64,000 nucleotides of DNA from Crateriforma conspicua (GTDB taxonomy: Bacteria; Planctomycetota; Planctomycetia; Pirellulales; Pirellulaceae). Below the pieces are notes generated by a model that saw nothing but the letters and a program-made list of their open reading frames with translations, was not told the origin of the DNA and made no database searches. Both the position numbers and the translations under genes were made by a program. The stretch lies in contig NZ_CP036319.1 in NCBI RefSeq assembly GCF_007752935.1, forward strand, positions 1,612,001 through 1,676,000, in the 5' to 3' direction. The number at the start of each line of letters is the position of its first letter. Positions within the stretch are counted from its first letter, which is position 1. Of the stretch, positions 10,570-19,920 are shown one piece after another.

Positions 10570-11137
10570 ACTCTTCTAAACCTCTACTGGCGCCGGCGAT
10601 GGGATTCGACGTGTTCCGGATTCGACGCGTCAGACGATTCGCGTCGCGATTTAATACAAGGCGCCCCGGAAGATCGATGTCGCGGGCCTGGACAATTGTG
10701 TTGTTGATGCGGCTCGGGCGAGGCGTTTGAAGCAGAAATATCGCAAAGCTTTGCCCAGATTGGAAGGGCAAAGGTGCGACGAAGTATCCCGGACTCCGGG
10801 CGCGGACCGATCGGAGCCCGTCGGTTGGCCGGTCCGGGGCGGGGTGGAGGTTTGGGACGCCGGACCCGATATCGCTGCTTCGGCGTGGTTTTTTATCTTG
10901 CATGACCGTTGGGGAAACGCAAGAGCCCCTGCGTCGGATCCGTCGAGTCGACCCAAAAACGGGGCGGCCAGCGCCCGGATCAAATTGCCGCGACGGCCAA
11001 GCATCCGTCGCACCGGCCGAGGGCCATTTTTCTTCTATTGACCCACGCCCCGGCCGCGTCTAACAACTTGTCCTGTCAGTGTTCAACTCGGCAAGGCGGC
11101 CGAGCTTCTGCATTCATCCAAGGAAGGTCATCGAACC
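10570..11137. other. long divergent intergenic region between fusA and an aminotransferase gene
   Basis: About 570 bases with no supported gene. Open frames on both strands here are short, Arg/Pro-rich and overlapping, as expected from GC-rich noise. The leader and promoter of fusA presumably lie here. I saw no tRNA, clear hairpin-plus-T-tract or repeat. Confidence 0.4.
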
Positions 11138-12298
<1,161 letters not shown>

Positions 12299-12373
12299 AC
12301 GAACCGGGGCTGTGGTCCCACCGAACCGCCGTTTTGGCGGGCGGATTTGACTGCCTCGTTTGAAAGACCAACG

Positions 12374-12413
12374 AAAACAGGCCGCGTGCGATGATTCGCA
12401 TGCGGCCTGTTTC
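12374..12413. terminator. Bidirectional terminator between the aminotransferase gene and trxA
   Basis: AAACAGGCCGC and GCGGCCTGTTT form a long stem, continued by an imperfect GTGCGA/TCGCAT section around a TGAT loop. The A-rich 5' arm and T-rich 3' end allow termination in either direction between these convergent genes. Confidence 0.75.
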
Positions 12414-12446
12414 GTGAATCGGATGCCAAAAGGCGTCACCTTGGAA

Positions 12447-12779
12447 TCAAGACGTTGCCGCCGAATCCAGGGCTTCTTGCAGCGCGGCCTTGGGGCGAAC
12501 GCCCACGAAGCTCTCGCTGACTTCGCCGCCTTTGAAAACCAACAGCGTCGGGATGCTATTGATGCCGAAACGCTGGGCGGCGCCGGGGTTATCGTCGATG
12601 TTGATCTTGCCGATTTTGACCGACGGGTTTTCGCCAGCCAGTTCATCGATCATGGGAGCGATTTGACGACAAGGGCCGCACCAGGGTGCCCAAAAGTCGA
12701 CCAAGACGGGTTGGTCCGATTGCAGCACTTCGGAGTCGAAATTGTCGTCGGTGAATTCTTTGACAGCATCGGAAGCCAT
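12447..12779 (-). CDS. trxA: Thioredoxin
   Basis: This 110-residue protein is a classical cytosolic thioredoxin, a dithiol-disulphide reductant kept reduced by thioredoxin reductase. The active site APWCGPCR sits at residues 31-38, with VDFWA before it, and the conserved cis-Pro loop SIPTLLVF follows. There is no signal peptide or extra domain. Length matches the family. It is transcribed alone toward the aminotransferase gene, sharing a bidirectional terminator. Confidence 0.96.
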   Translation of the reverse strand: MASDAVKEFTDDNFDSEVLQSDQPVLVDFWAPWCGPCRQIAPMIDELAGENPSVKIGKINIDDNPGAAQRFGINSIPTLLVFKGGEVSESFVGVRPKAALQEALDSAATS

Positions 12780-12948
12780 GACAGTGGTCTCTCGTTTTGT
12801 ACGGATAGTTAAACGGGGAATCGGTCGGGATCGCGGTAATCGTTCACAGGGACTGATCGACGGTGATCCATCGGCGGGCGGGGCGTGTCACATCCGGTCG
12901 ACGACGCCTTGCACAGACGGCCGAATTGTAGGATGGCAACACCCGCTG

Positions 12949-13800
12949 TCAATTTGCCGGTCCGACCGGAACGTCTGACAAGGTAAGCAAGTGCTGAGCC
13001 AATTCGTCCAGAATCATCGCTGTGGCACCCCAAACCTTGTGTTCGCCGTGTGCAAACGCCGGCGTGCGGAACTGCAAATGACCAACGCGATGTTCGCCCC
13101 GACGGACGGATCGTATTTCGGTGTGTCGTGACAGGTTTCCCGCGACGACCTGCCGCAGAAGTGTTTCCAGCGGCAAATCCAGCACCTGATCAACCTCGGC
13201 CGGGTCGGGGCACCAGGGGGCGGATTCTTTTCGTAGCCACGCGACCCAGGGGGTGACCCGGTTGTCGCTGGCATAGACATACTGGCATGCCAGCCGTCCG
13301 ATCCACTGGCGGACCACGGCGGGGCGACCCAATTCTTCGGCGAATTCCCGCAAGGCGGCTTCGCGGGTGTCTTCGCCCGGTTCCACCCGACCCCCGGGAA
13401 AGCAGATTTGCCCACCGTGATGTTTCAGCAGACTGGGCCGCCGCGTCAACAAGACACGCATGTGGCGGAGCGATGGGCGCGGTTGGTGGGCATCCGTCGC
13501 GGATTGACCGCCGGCCGGGGCTTTCTTTGATGCCGATCCGCTGGGCGCGACTTCCGCACACGACACACCATTTTGACCAGACGCATCTTCGTAAATGCCG
13601 ACCAGCACCGCGGCGCGGCGAGCACGGAGCGGTGCGGGGCCACGGTGGCGACCATAGGCAAGTGGCACGGCCGCGATCGAACGATAGCGTCGCGACAGTT
13701 CGGGCGTTTCGCCGCGTTGTCGCAAGCGGTCGCTGAGTTGTTGCGGCCAAGTCGCCGGCAATTGCCACCGATCCGGTCGCCTGGTTGCCGGTATTTTCAC
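12949..13800 (-). CDS. Nudix hydrolase, CoA pyrophosphatase type
   Basis: The Nudix box runs from residue 136 (GGRVEPGEDTREAAL, then REFAEELG), with the metal-binding REFAEE. Just before it, LLTRRPSLLKHHGGQICFPG matches the UPF0035 element of CoA pyrophosphatases (NudL type), which cleave CoA to phosphopantetheine and 3',5'-ADP. A low-complexity stretch at about residues 75-108 interrupts the N-terminal part of the fold. The GTG start at 13800 lies just after the stop of the upstream gene, with no strong ribosome site, so the two are probably co-transcribed. Total length 283 aa, longer than most NudL proteins. Confidence 0.82.
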   Translation of the reverse strand: MKIPATRRPDRWQLPATWPQQLSDRLRQRGETPELSRRYRSIAAVPLAYGRHRGPAPLRARRAAVLVGIYEDASGQNGVSCAEVAPSGSASKKAPAGGQSATDAHQPRPSLRHMRVLLTRRPSLLKHHGGQICFPGGRVEPGEDTREAALREFAEELGRPAVVRQWIGRLACQYVYASDNRVTPWVAWLRKESAPWCPDPAEVDQVLDLPLETLLRQVVAGNLSRHTEIRSVRRGEHRVGHLQFRTPAFAHGEHKVWGATAMILDELAQHLLTLSDVPVGPAN

Positions 13801-13805
13801 GGTTG

Positions 13806-14555
13806 CTAAATCAACGTTTCCAACAATCGACGAAGCTTTCGCAATTCGACGCGATGATCCAAGTCTTCCTGGGGCGCCATGTGGATCGTCAAAGCGCGAT
13901 CGTATTTTTCACGTTCCAGCTGGGTGACCAATTTGCCGTAGTCGATTTCGCCCTGCCCCACGCTGACTTGGAACGCATCGGGGCGGGTGTCGCGAAGGTG
14001 CGTGTTGATCACATACTTCAGGATCTTGTCCAGCGATTTGCCTTTGGCCGGACCGGCAACGTAAACGCTGGGGTCCAATGTGATGCCCAGGCCATCGACG
14101 TTGTTGCACAAGACCATCAACGTGTCGGGGTCTTCGCTGAGACAGCCCAGCTGGCTGCGGACCGCGACGCGTACGCCTTCGGTTTCCGCGATGCTGACCA
14201 GCCGCTGAAGGTGTTCGACTTCTTCATTGAAAGGCGTGCCCAGTTCCGCCGAAGGCACGGTCAAATTGACGACCTTGGTGGCTTTGGCGATCCGGCACAA
14301 ATCGTGGAAGTCGTCGTAGTGCTGGTCACCTGTGCTGTCCAATTCGATGCTGTAACCGGAGATGTCCAGCCGGTGGGTGTACCGAAGCAATTGGATTCCG
14401 CGGTCCGGATCAGCCAGGATTTCGCTGGGGCGAGTGTGCGCGCCGGACTCGTGAATGGCGATCTCGATCGCGCTAAAATCCAGGTCCTGCAGCGTTTCGA
14501 TGCTGGTTTGCAGGTCATCAGCCGGCCAACATTCCGTCGAAGCAGCGACAAACAA
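13806..14555 (-). CDS. Sugar phosphate isomerase/epimerase-like TIM-barrel protein
   Basis: This 249-residue soluble protein fits the xylose-isomerase-like TIM barrel / AP endonuclease 2 superfamily, which includes sugar epimerases and hydroxypyruvate isomerases. Supporting pieces are the early SAIEIAIHESG strand, GYSIELDSTGDQ, LGITLDPSVYVAG with the metal-type Asp, and INTHLRDTRPDAFQVSVGQGEIDY near the C-terminus. The TTG start is supported by AAAGGA seven bases upstream. It is tightly followed by the Nudix gene, suggesting a two-gene operon. The substrate is unknown. Confidence 0.75.
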   Translation of the reverse strand: MFVAASTECWPADDLQTSIETLQDLDFSAIEIAIHESGAHTRPSEILADPDRGIQLLRYTHRLDISGYSIELDSTGDQHYDDFHDLCRIAKATKVVNLTVPSAELGTPFNEEVEHLQRLVSIAETEGVRVAVRSQLGCLSEDPDTLMVLCNNVDGLGITLDPSVYVAGPAKGKSLDKILKYVINTHLRDTRPDAFQVSVGQGEIDYGKLVTQLEREKYDRALTIHMAPQEDLDHRVELRKLRRLLETLI

Positions 14556-14733
14556 TTCAGGCGTCCTTTCAGCAACAAATCAATCGGTTTTGCGTAACCG
14601 GCGCAGTCTACTGCGCCGGCGTCGATCGCTAAACCCTGATTGCCAAACAGGTTCACCGGTTCACCGGTCGTCGCGTCCGTCCCGCGGGCTGGTGGTCTGA
14701 CAAGGTGGGTGATCGATCCGGTAAGCTGCCCGC

Positions 14734-16419
14734 ATGACGTCTGAAAATGATCCCCAGTCCAACAGCGACACGAATTCGGCTGATGTGCGGTCGATCGGGG
14801 GACCCGTGCGGCTGGAACGGCTTTGCGTGGACGTGGCGGGTCGCCGTTTGTTGGATGACGCTCGGTTAGATTTGGAGCCGGGAAAACTGCTGGTCGTCGT
14901 CGGTGGCAGTGGGGCCGGCAAATCCGTGTTGCTGCGGATTCTGGCCGGCTTGTTGCCGCGTGATGGTGCCGTCGTGCGCTGGTCGGCTGACATCGCCGCT
15001 GGCACTGCGGGACACCCTGACACCGATGCCGGATCGAAGGGGCCGGCCCGCCTGGGCGCCGCACTGTCACCTCTGCTTCGTCGCGTGGGCGTGGTGTTTC
15101 AACAGTTTGCGTTGTTCGATGAACTGTCGCCGACGGCCAATGTCCAGTTTGCGATGGACCATCGCGGCGATCGTCATCGGCCACCCGAACAAGACGCGGC
15201 CGGTTGGTTGGCGGAATTGGGGGTGCCCGCGGAAGTTCCCGTTGCCGGACTTAGCGGTGGTCAGAAACAGCGGCTGGCCATCGCACGGACGTTGGCCTCC
15301 GATCCAGAAGTCATCCTGTACGACGAACCGACATCAGGACTGGATGCGGCCAGCGGTGCGAAGGTGGCGTCCTTGATTCGCCAGACTCAGCAGATTCATC
15401 ACCGGACCAGTGTGGTCGTCACGCACGATTATCAAACGCTGATACCGATTGCGGACGAAGTCGTCTTCTTGGACAGTCGGCAAAAGCAACTGGTTTCCGT
15501 CCCACGCGATCAGTGGTCGCAGATTCATCAGTGGATGCATCCTGTCGCAGCAGACCCGGCAAACGCAAAAACGCCGGAACATCTGTCGGGCACACGTGGG
15601 TGGTCGATGGGGCGCCGTTTGATCGAACAGCTGGACACGTTCCTGTTGGCCAGCTCCGATGCATTGATCAGTGCGCTGCGATTGCCCGTCGATGTGTTGC
15701 CAGTTTTCCCGCGATGGAAATGGGCGGGGCGATTCTTTGTGCACTATTTGCGATTGGTGGGCGGCCCATCGGCATGCGTGTATTTGGCCATCGCGGGTTT
15801 GATCGCCGGGTTCACGACGACCTATTTCACGTTTCGCTTTCTGCCGTTTCGACTGTACACGCAACCGTTGTTGATCGACGAATTGTTGGCGTCGATCGGG
15901 TTCGCGTTGTATCGAATTTTGGTTCCCGTATTGGCAACGATCTTGGTGGCGGCTCGCTGTGGTGCCGCGGTGGCCGCCGACGTGGGCGTCAAGCGATACG
16001 GCGGCCAGGTCGATGCGATGCGGACGCTGGGTGTTCGGCCGCAAGCTTATTTGTTGGTTCCAATTTTGGCGGCCTTTCTGGTAGCCACCCCTGTGTTGGA
16101 ATGGATCGCTTTTTTTGCCGCGCGGTTGATCAGCATGGTGACGTTCTCCGCCACACATGCCGACATCCCGTCCTATTTTTGGGACCAGCACTTCTTCCGC
16201 AATCTTCGCGGGCAAGATGGCCTTTGGCCGAAGGGGGCGGGCTGGGTTTTCGGAAAGAACGCCGCGTGCGGTGTGGGCACCGCGGTGATCAGCTACTATC
16301 AAGGTCTGCGATCCAAACAGTCCGCCGCTGACGTCAGCCAGGCGATCACGGCGACCGTGCTTTGGACGACCTTGTGGGTTTTGGGCGTCCACTTTGCCGT
16401 TGCGTTGATGGAATTTTAA
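14734..16419 (+). CDS. Fused ABC transporter: MlaF-like ATPase plus MlaE-like permease
   Basis: One 561-residue chain joins two parts normally made separately in lipid-trafficking Mla/Ttg2 systems. Residues 25-250 are an ABC ATPase (Walker A GGSGAGKS at 57-64, signature LSGGQKQRLAIA, Walker B VILYDEPTSGLD, switch His in VVTHDYQ). From about 330 an MlaE-type permease begins, with several membrane helices and the conserved AAVAADVGVKRYGGQVDAMRTLG region. It probably acts in phospholipid or sterol-like lipid transport across the envelope. No MlaD-type substrate-binding gene is adjacent; the next gene is a small coiled-coil protein. Confidence 0.85.
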   Translation: MTSENDPQSNSDTNSADVRSIGGPVRLERLCVDVAGRRLLDDARLDLEPGKLLVVVGGSGAGKSVLLRILAGLLPRDGAVVRWSADIAAGTAGHPDTDAGSKGPARLGAALSPLLRRVGVVFQQFALFDELSPTANVQFAMDHRGDRHRPPEQDAAGWLAELGVPAEVPVAGLSGGQKQRLAIARTLASDPEVILYDEPTSGLDAASGAKVASLIRQTQQIHHRTSVVVTHDYQTLIPIADEVVFLDSRQKQLVSVPRDQWSQIHQWMHPVAADPANAKTPEHLSGTRGWSMGRRLIEQLDTFLLASSDALISALRLPVDVLPVFPRWKWAGRFFVHYLRLVGGPSACVYLAIAGLIAGFTTTYFTFRFLPFRLYTQPLLIDELLASIGFALYRILVPVLATILVAARCGAAVAADVGVKRYGGQVDAMRTLGVRPQAYLLVPILAAFLVATPVLEWIAFFAARLISMVTFSATHADIPSYFWDQHFFRNLRGQDGLWPKGAGWVFGKNAACGVGTAVISYYQGLRSKQSAADVSQAITATVLWTTLWVLGVHFAVALMEF

Positions 16420-16508
16420 TCGTCGACGCATCGCCACCGTGTTGTCGCACGCGATCCCCACGTTTTGAATTCGGATTCCCAACCGGCTCAACCACGAAAC
16501 GAATCGAG

Positions 16509-16679
16509 ATGGATAAGAAAGCCAAAAAACGACTGGAAGTCATTAAGAAGAAGCTAAGCACACTGCGCCCAAGATTGGCCGGTTCGAAGCAGCAGGCCGA
16601 TGATCCAGAAGAAACCAAAGCGTTGGAAGAAGAGATCGCCGCGCTGGAGGCCGAAGCGGAAAAGTTGCGGGCGTCTTGA
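16509..16679 (+). CDS. Small coiled-coil protein
   Basis: This 56-residue protein starts MDKKAKKRLEVIKKKLS and is a highly charged helix with heptad-like Leu/Ile spacing ending EEEIAALEAEAEKLRAS. The basic N-half and acidic C-half suggest a short coiled coil, possibly dimeric. The longer frame that contains it starts inside the upstream ABC gene and is not convincing; ATG 16509, preceded by an A/G-rich GAATCGAG, is preferred. It follows the transporter by about 90 bases on the same strand. Function unknown. Confidence 0.6.
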   Translation: MDKKAKKRLEVIKKKLSTLRPRLAGSKQQADDPEETKALEEEIAALEAEAEKLRAS

Positions 16680-16722
16680 GGTACGACCAAGCAAGCCCGC
16701 ATCTGTGCGTGCCTGTAAAACG

Positions 16723-16765
16723 AAAACAGGCAACCTTGGGGCAAGGTCGCCTGTTTGGAATTTTG
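16723..16765. terminator. Bidirectional terminator-like hairpin
   Basis: AAACAGGC and GCCTGTTT form the outer stem and ACCTT/AAGGT an inner stem around a GGGGC loop, followed by a T-rich run. It sits between the convergent small coiled-coil gene and the small membrane-protein gene. Confidence 0.7.
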
Positions 16766-16876
16766 TGTTTCGCTGATTCGGGGATCGGCTCACCGTCATG
16801 GCTTTCGCCGATGGCTGAATCACCTGTGCGTTTGCTAACTCGCGCGTTTGCCGGCTAGCTGCGGAAATTTTGCCGT

Positions 16877-17089
16877 CTAGCTGCGGAAATGTGCTCCCGC
16901 GTCGGCGTCGATATGCATCACGCTGGGTTGTGCCGTCCGCGTGTTCCAGTAATCGGGAGCCCAGCGGCCGGCTTCGATCAGCATCGCGACGACGGCTATC
17001 AGCATGAAGACGGTGCTTAGGATCAGCATCACCGTGTAGACGTTCGGCGGCTGTTTCCGTGGGGGCTCATTCGTAGGTAGTGTCGACAC
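16877..17089 (-). CDS. Small single-span membrane protein
   Basis: This 70-residue protein has a polar Pro-rich N-terminus, one membrane helix (VYTVMLILSTVFMLIAVVAM) and a short tail with WAPDYWNTR. The GTG start at 17089 is decided by a perfect AGGAGG six bases upstream. Both signal and start lie inside the end of the upstream coiled-coil gene, which stops at 17067 in another frame. The overlap implies translational coupling. The pair probably functions together in the inner membrane, role unknown. Confidence 0.7.
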   Translation of the reverse strand: MSTLPTNEPPRKQPPNVYTVMLILSTVFMLIAVVAMLIEAGRWAPDYWNTRTAQPSVMHIDADAGAHFRS

Positions 17090-17903
17090 GGTCGCCCTCC
17101 TGGATGGTTCGGTTGCTGTAGTCAGACAAGATTTCGGCGACGGCACGATCCGGTTCGGTGTAACCGACACGCAGGCGGGTGACGAACGAACCGTTTCGTG
17201 TCACGTCAAGCAGGTGTCCCTGACGCAGGCCATCGTCGCTGCCGATGCTGACTTCGACTTGTTTGCGAGGCCGGTTGACGACCAAGACGACACCGTTTCG
17301 TTCCGGCGGTGCGCCGTCCAGCGGTGCGTTGACGTCAATGCCCTTGGCTTCGACCACTTCCTGCAGACGGGTGACTTGGGTGCGAAGCTGATCGTTGCGT
17401 TGCTTTTGGTTTTGAACGGTGCCGCGGGCGCGGTTCAGCAAGTCGGTCAGCTCGAGCGATTTGGCAAACAGGGTGTCGCGGTCCTCGCGTTCCTTGACCA
17501 GAGCGGCCCGCAGTCGAGTGATTTCTTCGGTCTTGGCTTCCAAGTCGGCCGCACGAGAACGGTCCAACTGGGTCAGCTCCGTATTGGCCGCACGTAGGGC
17601 TTCCACGTCGGCCGCACTTTGGACCAATTCCTGTTGCAGTTGGTTCAGCTGAGTCTGCAAGGCAGCCAGAGCGGTGCGGCGGGCGGCGCGTTCGCGGTCT
17701 AGAGCCGCTTGGGTTCGCTGAGCCGAATCGCGAAGTTGATCGTTGGTGGTTTCAACGGTTTCGATTTGCTGTTTCAAGCCGCCAGGGCCCAGCACGACGT
17801 CGCGCCAGTTGCGGTGTGATGCGTTGACGGCAAGCCCGACGACCATGAACACAATGCTCAAGGCAAACACGGCGAACGTCAGCGCCTTCCCGAGAAGATT
17901 CAT
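17067..17903 (-). CDS. Membrane-anchored coiled-coil protein
   Basis: From ATG 17903 (MNLLGKALTFAVFALSIVF) this 278-residue protein has one N-terminal membrane helix, then a long coiled coil (about residues 50-180) rich in Gln, Arg and Glu. It ends in a small beta domain with VVLVVNRPRKQVEVSIGSDDGL and VTRNGSFVTRLRVGYTEPDRAVAEI. The last part could be an OB- or MreC-like periplasmic domain; that is a guess from the pattern. It overlaps the 70-residue membrane protein downstream. Such coupled pairs suggest an envelope complex. Confidence 0.65.
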   Translation of the reverse strand: MNLLGKALTFAVFALSIVFMVVGLAVNASHRNWRDVVLGPGGLKQQIETVETTNDQLRDSAQRTQAALDRERAARRTALAALQTQLNQLQQELVQSAADVEALRAANTELTQLDRSRAADLEAKTEEITRLRAALVKEREDRDTLFAKSLELTDLLNRARGTVQNQKQRNDQLRTQVTRLQEVVEAKGIDVNAPLDGAPPERNGVVLVVNRPRKQVEVSIGSDDGLRQGHLLDVTRNGSFVTRLRVGYTEPDRAVAEILSDYSNRTIQEGDRVDTTYE

Positions 17904-18151
17904 GAGGAATGGGTTCCGAGCAAAGAATTGGCGGTGGGGGCAGAAAAGACTGATCGGCGGCCCGCCACGCAATTGCTGCGGGGGCCGTGCATCCACAGGG
18001 AGTATAATTACGGCGAAATTTTCGTGTCAACGAATTCAACCCGAAAAGCCAAGCTTGCCTAGCTTGAAACGGCCGCGGGCCGTTTTTGCCGAACAGACCA
18101 GTTGTCGCGGCATGTATCCCCCAGCCGACGGTCCGGCTCCCTACGCCGCTT

Positions 18152-18180
18152 CTCAAATAGGACCACCCATAAATATTGTC
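18152..18180 (-). repeat. GGGTGGCC-type repeat, left outer copy
   Basis: On the minus strand this reads GACAATATTTATGGGTGG then TCCTATTTGAG, matching the right-hand copies at 19813 and 19853 in inverted orientation. Confidence 0.65.
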
Positions 18181-18272
18181 GATCACGTTTGTCGCTTTGC
18201 CACCAGTTTGCAGCGGTTTTTCGTTCGAAGGCTTGGAAGGGGGGGGCCGGAGGTGTCGTAGAAGCCGTTGAC

Positions 18273-18390
18273 TGGAAGGGCTGGTCCACCGGGATGCCGG
18301 ATTTTCTCCCTTGGAAGCAATGAAACAGCCTAGGCGAAGCTCTGGAAGCGGACCCGGAGCGCAGTGTTACCGATCGCTCTCAACATCGAG
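18273..18390. repeat. 118-bp direct repeat, copy 1
   Basis: This block is nearly identical to 18514-18631, with three mismatches seen by eye. It begins TGGAAGGGCTGGTCCACCGG and ends CTCTCAACATCGAG. No open frame is conserved across it. Confidence 0.85.
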
Positions 18391-18394
18391 GGAG

Positions 18395-18420
18395 CTTAAT
18401 AAGGGCCACCCATTAATTAC
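18395..18420 (-). repeat. GGGTGGCC-type repeat, left inner copy
   Basis: On the minus strand this reads GTAATTAATGGGTGGCCC followed by TTATTAAG. It shares the core and the T/A-rich flanks with the other three copies but is more diverged outside the core. Confidence 0.6.
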
Positions 18421-18513
18421 ACGAAGCACAGTCATGCTGCGGCTGCCATTGCGTGGCGTTTTCCGGTAGGGGGGCCTGAAAGGGGCTGCGGTCGGCGTGG
18501 GGGGGCGGTTGGC

Positions 18514-18631
18514 TGGAGGGGCTGGTCCACCGGGATGCCGGATTTTCTCCCTTGGAAGCAATGAAACAGCCTAGGCGAAGCTCTGGAAGCGGACCGGGAG
18601 CGCAGTGTTACCGCTCGCTCTCAACATCGAG
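18514..18631. repeat. 118-bp direct repeat, copy 2
   Basis: Second copy of the block at 18273-18390, in the same orientation and about 240 bases away. It lies directly next to the 3' end of the transposase gene. The DNA between the two copies is G-rich and not conserved. Confidence 0.85.
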
Positions 18632-18682
18632 CGGATTCAGATTTCGCTTGCTGCTCGGCAGCGGCCGGTCGGCGCCGTGCCG

Positions 18683-19759
18683 CTAGTCGGAACAGAGTCC
18701 CAGTGGGTTGTCCGGTGCACACATCCAGTGTTGGCCGCACCGCACGGCTTCACGTGCGAGGCTTTCTGGCGTTCCCGCCGCACGCTTGAAGACGCGGCCG
18801 AAGCGGCGAACCACATCGCACCACCCCCGAGTGTCGACGCCGATGCGGGATAGAATCGGAGCCAAGTGTTTCGGTATTGACCCCAGTTTGTCCGACCGAA
18901 GTTGCCGACCGGTCCAGTCGAGCAATTCCAGGTATCGAACCAGCGATATCCCCAAGAAGCCTTTGGAACTCGCCCGCCGCCCCGATTTCTCGACACAGGG
19001 ACCAACCGGGTCCTTCGCCTCATTGATCTCTACCGGGCTCATCCATCCACTGTGGCGACGCCGGCGACTTCGTTCCCACTCATGCATGCTTGGCCGCAGT
19101 CGACTCGGTTGCTGCGGCAGGTCATCGATGCGATCTTTCGCTCCGGTGTAAGGACTTGATTCTGGTGTTTCGGCAATCGCTGCACGCACCGGATTTAAAT
19201 CCACATAGGCCGCACAGGCTAGCAAACTGGCTTCGTCAAGCAGGTTTTGCAACCGGTATCGCCCCTCCCAAAACCTGCCCGTGCATTCGTCTTCGCGGTT
19301 GGCACGTCTGGCGATGAACTCGGCAACACACCGCATCCACCAGCTGACATCCGACAGTCGTCGTCGACGTTCGGCCAGAACTTCCGGATGATTCACCAGC
19401 GCCGCGATGTCTGCCTCGGTCGGCGGTTCGGCTGAACCATCCGGACGCCGGCGAGCCGGAAACAACCGCAACCACCGACCGGCCACTTCCTGGTCGCTCC
19501 ATGCAGCGACAACGTCCGGACGACTTCGAAGCACCAAGTGCAAGTGGTTGCTCATGACCGAATAGGTCAAGCAGTCGATGCCGAAGACGCTTGCCATGAA
19601 CTCCAGGCGGTCCCGGATCCACTGTCGCCGGTGTTCAAAGGATCGGCCAGTCAGCGGGTCTTCACCGCACAAAAACGCCCGGCGGACGCAGCGTTGTACC
19701 GCGTGAAAGACCTGCACCTGAGCAGGGTCCGCGACTTCATAGCGTGGTTTTCGTGGCAT
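18683..19759 (-). CDS. REP-associated tyrosine transposase (Y1/HUH family)
   Basis: This 358-residue protein belongs to the TnpA-REP/IS200-like transposases, which nick single-stranded DNA at hairpin repeats through one catalytic Tyr. The HUH motif is clear in YSVMSNHLHLVLRSRP, and YVDLNPVRAAI is the typical RAYT helix; a WEGRYRLQNLL segment precedes it. A C-terminal extension of about 120 residues (RYLELLDWTGRQLR) is seen in many planctomycete copies. The frame is intact, so it may be functional. TTG 19762 is an alternative start three bases earlier. Cognate repeats lie on both sides. Confidence 0.88.
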   Translation of the reverse strand: MPRKPRYEVADPAQVQVFHAVQRCVRRAFLCGEDPLTGRSFEHRRQWIRDRLEFMASVFGIDCLTYSVMSNHLHLVLRSRPDVVAAWSDQEVAGRWLRLFPARRRPDGSAEPPTEADIAALVNHPEVLAERRRRLSDVSWWMRCVAEFIARRANREDECTGRFWEGRYRLQNLLDEASLLACAAYVDLNPVRAAIAETPESSPYTGAKDRIDDLPQQPSRLRPSMHEWERSRRRRHSGWMSPVEINEAKDPVGPCVEKSGRRASSKGFLGISLVRYLELLDWTGRQLRSDKLGSIPKHLAPILSRIGVDTRGWCDVVRRFGRVFKRAAGTPESLAREAVRCGQHWMCAPDNPLGLCSD

Positions 19760-19812
19760 CAATCCATCCCCAATTCTGGCTGTCGAACCGACTGATCGTA
19801 CCCGTCATCGGC

Positions 19813-19888
19813 GGAAAAGACAAATAAATCTGGGTGGCCCCTTTTGAGACTCTGAAAAGACAAACAAATATGGGTGGCCCCTATTGAG
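19813..19888 (+). repeat. Two tandem 36-bp GGGTGGCC-type repeats
   Basis: The copies are 19813-19848 and 19853-19888, spaced by 40 bases start to start. Each has GAAAAGACAAA, then CAAAT or TAAAT, then TGGGTGGCCCC and TTGAG. They match the left-hand copies of the island in inverted orientation. Confidence 0.8.
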
Positions 19889-19920
19889 GAGTTGGGGGGC
19901 GCGTATTGTTCGTGGGAGTT

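Larger units (their letters stand above)
18152..19888. mobile_element. REP-associated transposase island with GGGTGGCC-core repeats
   Basis: The Y1-transposase gene at 18683-19759 is bracketed by copies of one motif. Two lie on the left in inverted orientation (18152-18180 and 18395-18420, core GG[AC]CCACCCAT) and two on the right in direct orientation (19813-19848 and 19853-19888, core ATGGGTGGCCCC or close, ending TTTTGAG or TATTGAG). A pair of 118-bp direct repeats lies between the left motifs and the gene. This layout is that of a RAYT with its cognate repeats. Whether the whole 1.7 kb moved as one unit is inference. Confidence 0.65.

Noticed and set aside
9064-10707. Long plus-strand open frame opposite fusA
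   Set aside because: It is the antisense of a fully conserved EF-G gene, a GC-rich shadow frame, and shows no domain of its own.
10523-11013. Minus-strand frames in the fusA upstream region
   Set aside because: They are Arg/Pro-rich, overlap each other, and show no ribosome site or domain resemblance.
18152-19888. CRISPR-like array
   Set aside because: The repeats are few, unequally spaced and partly inverted, and a transposase gene lies between them; no cas gene is present.
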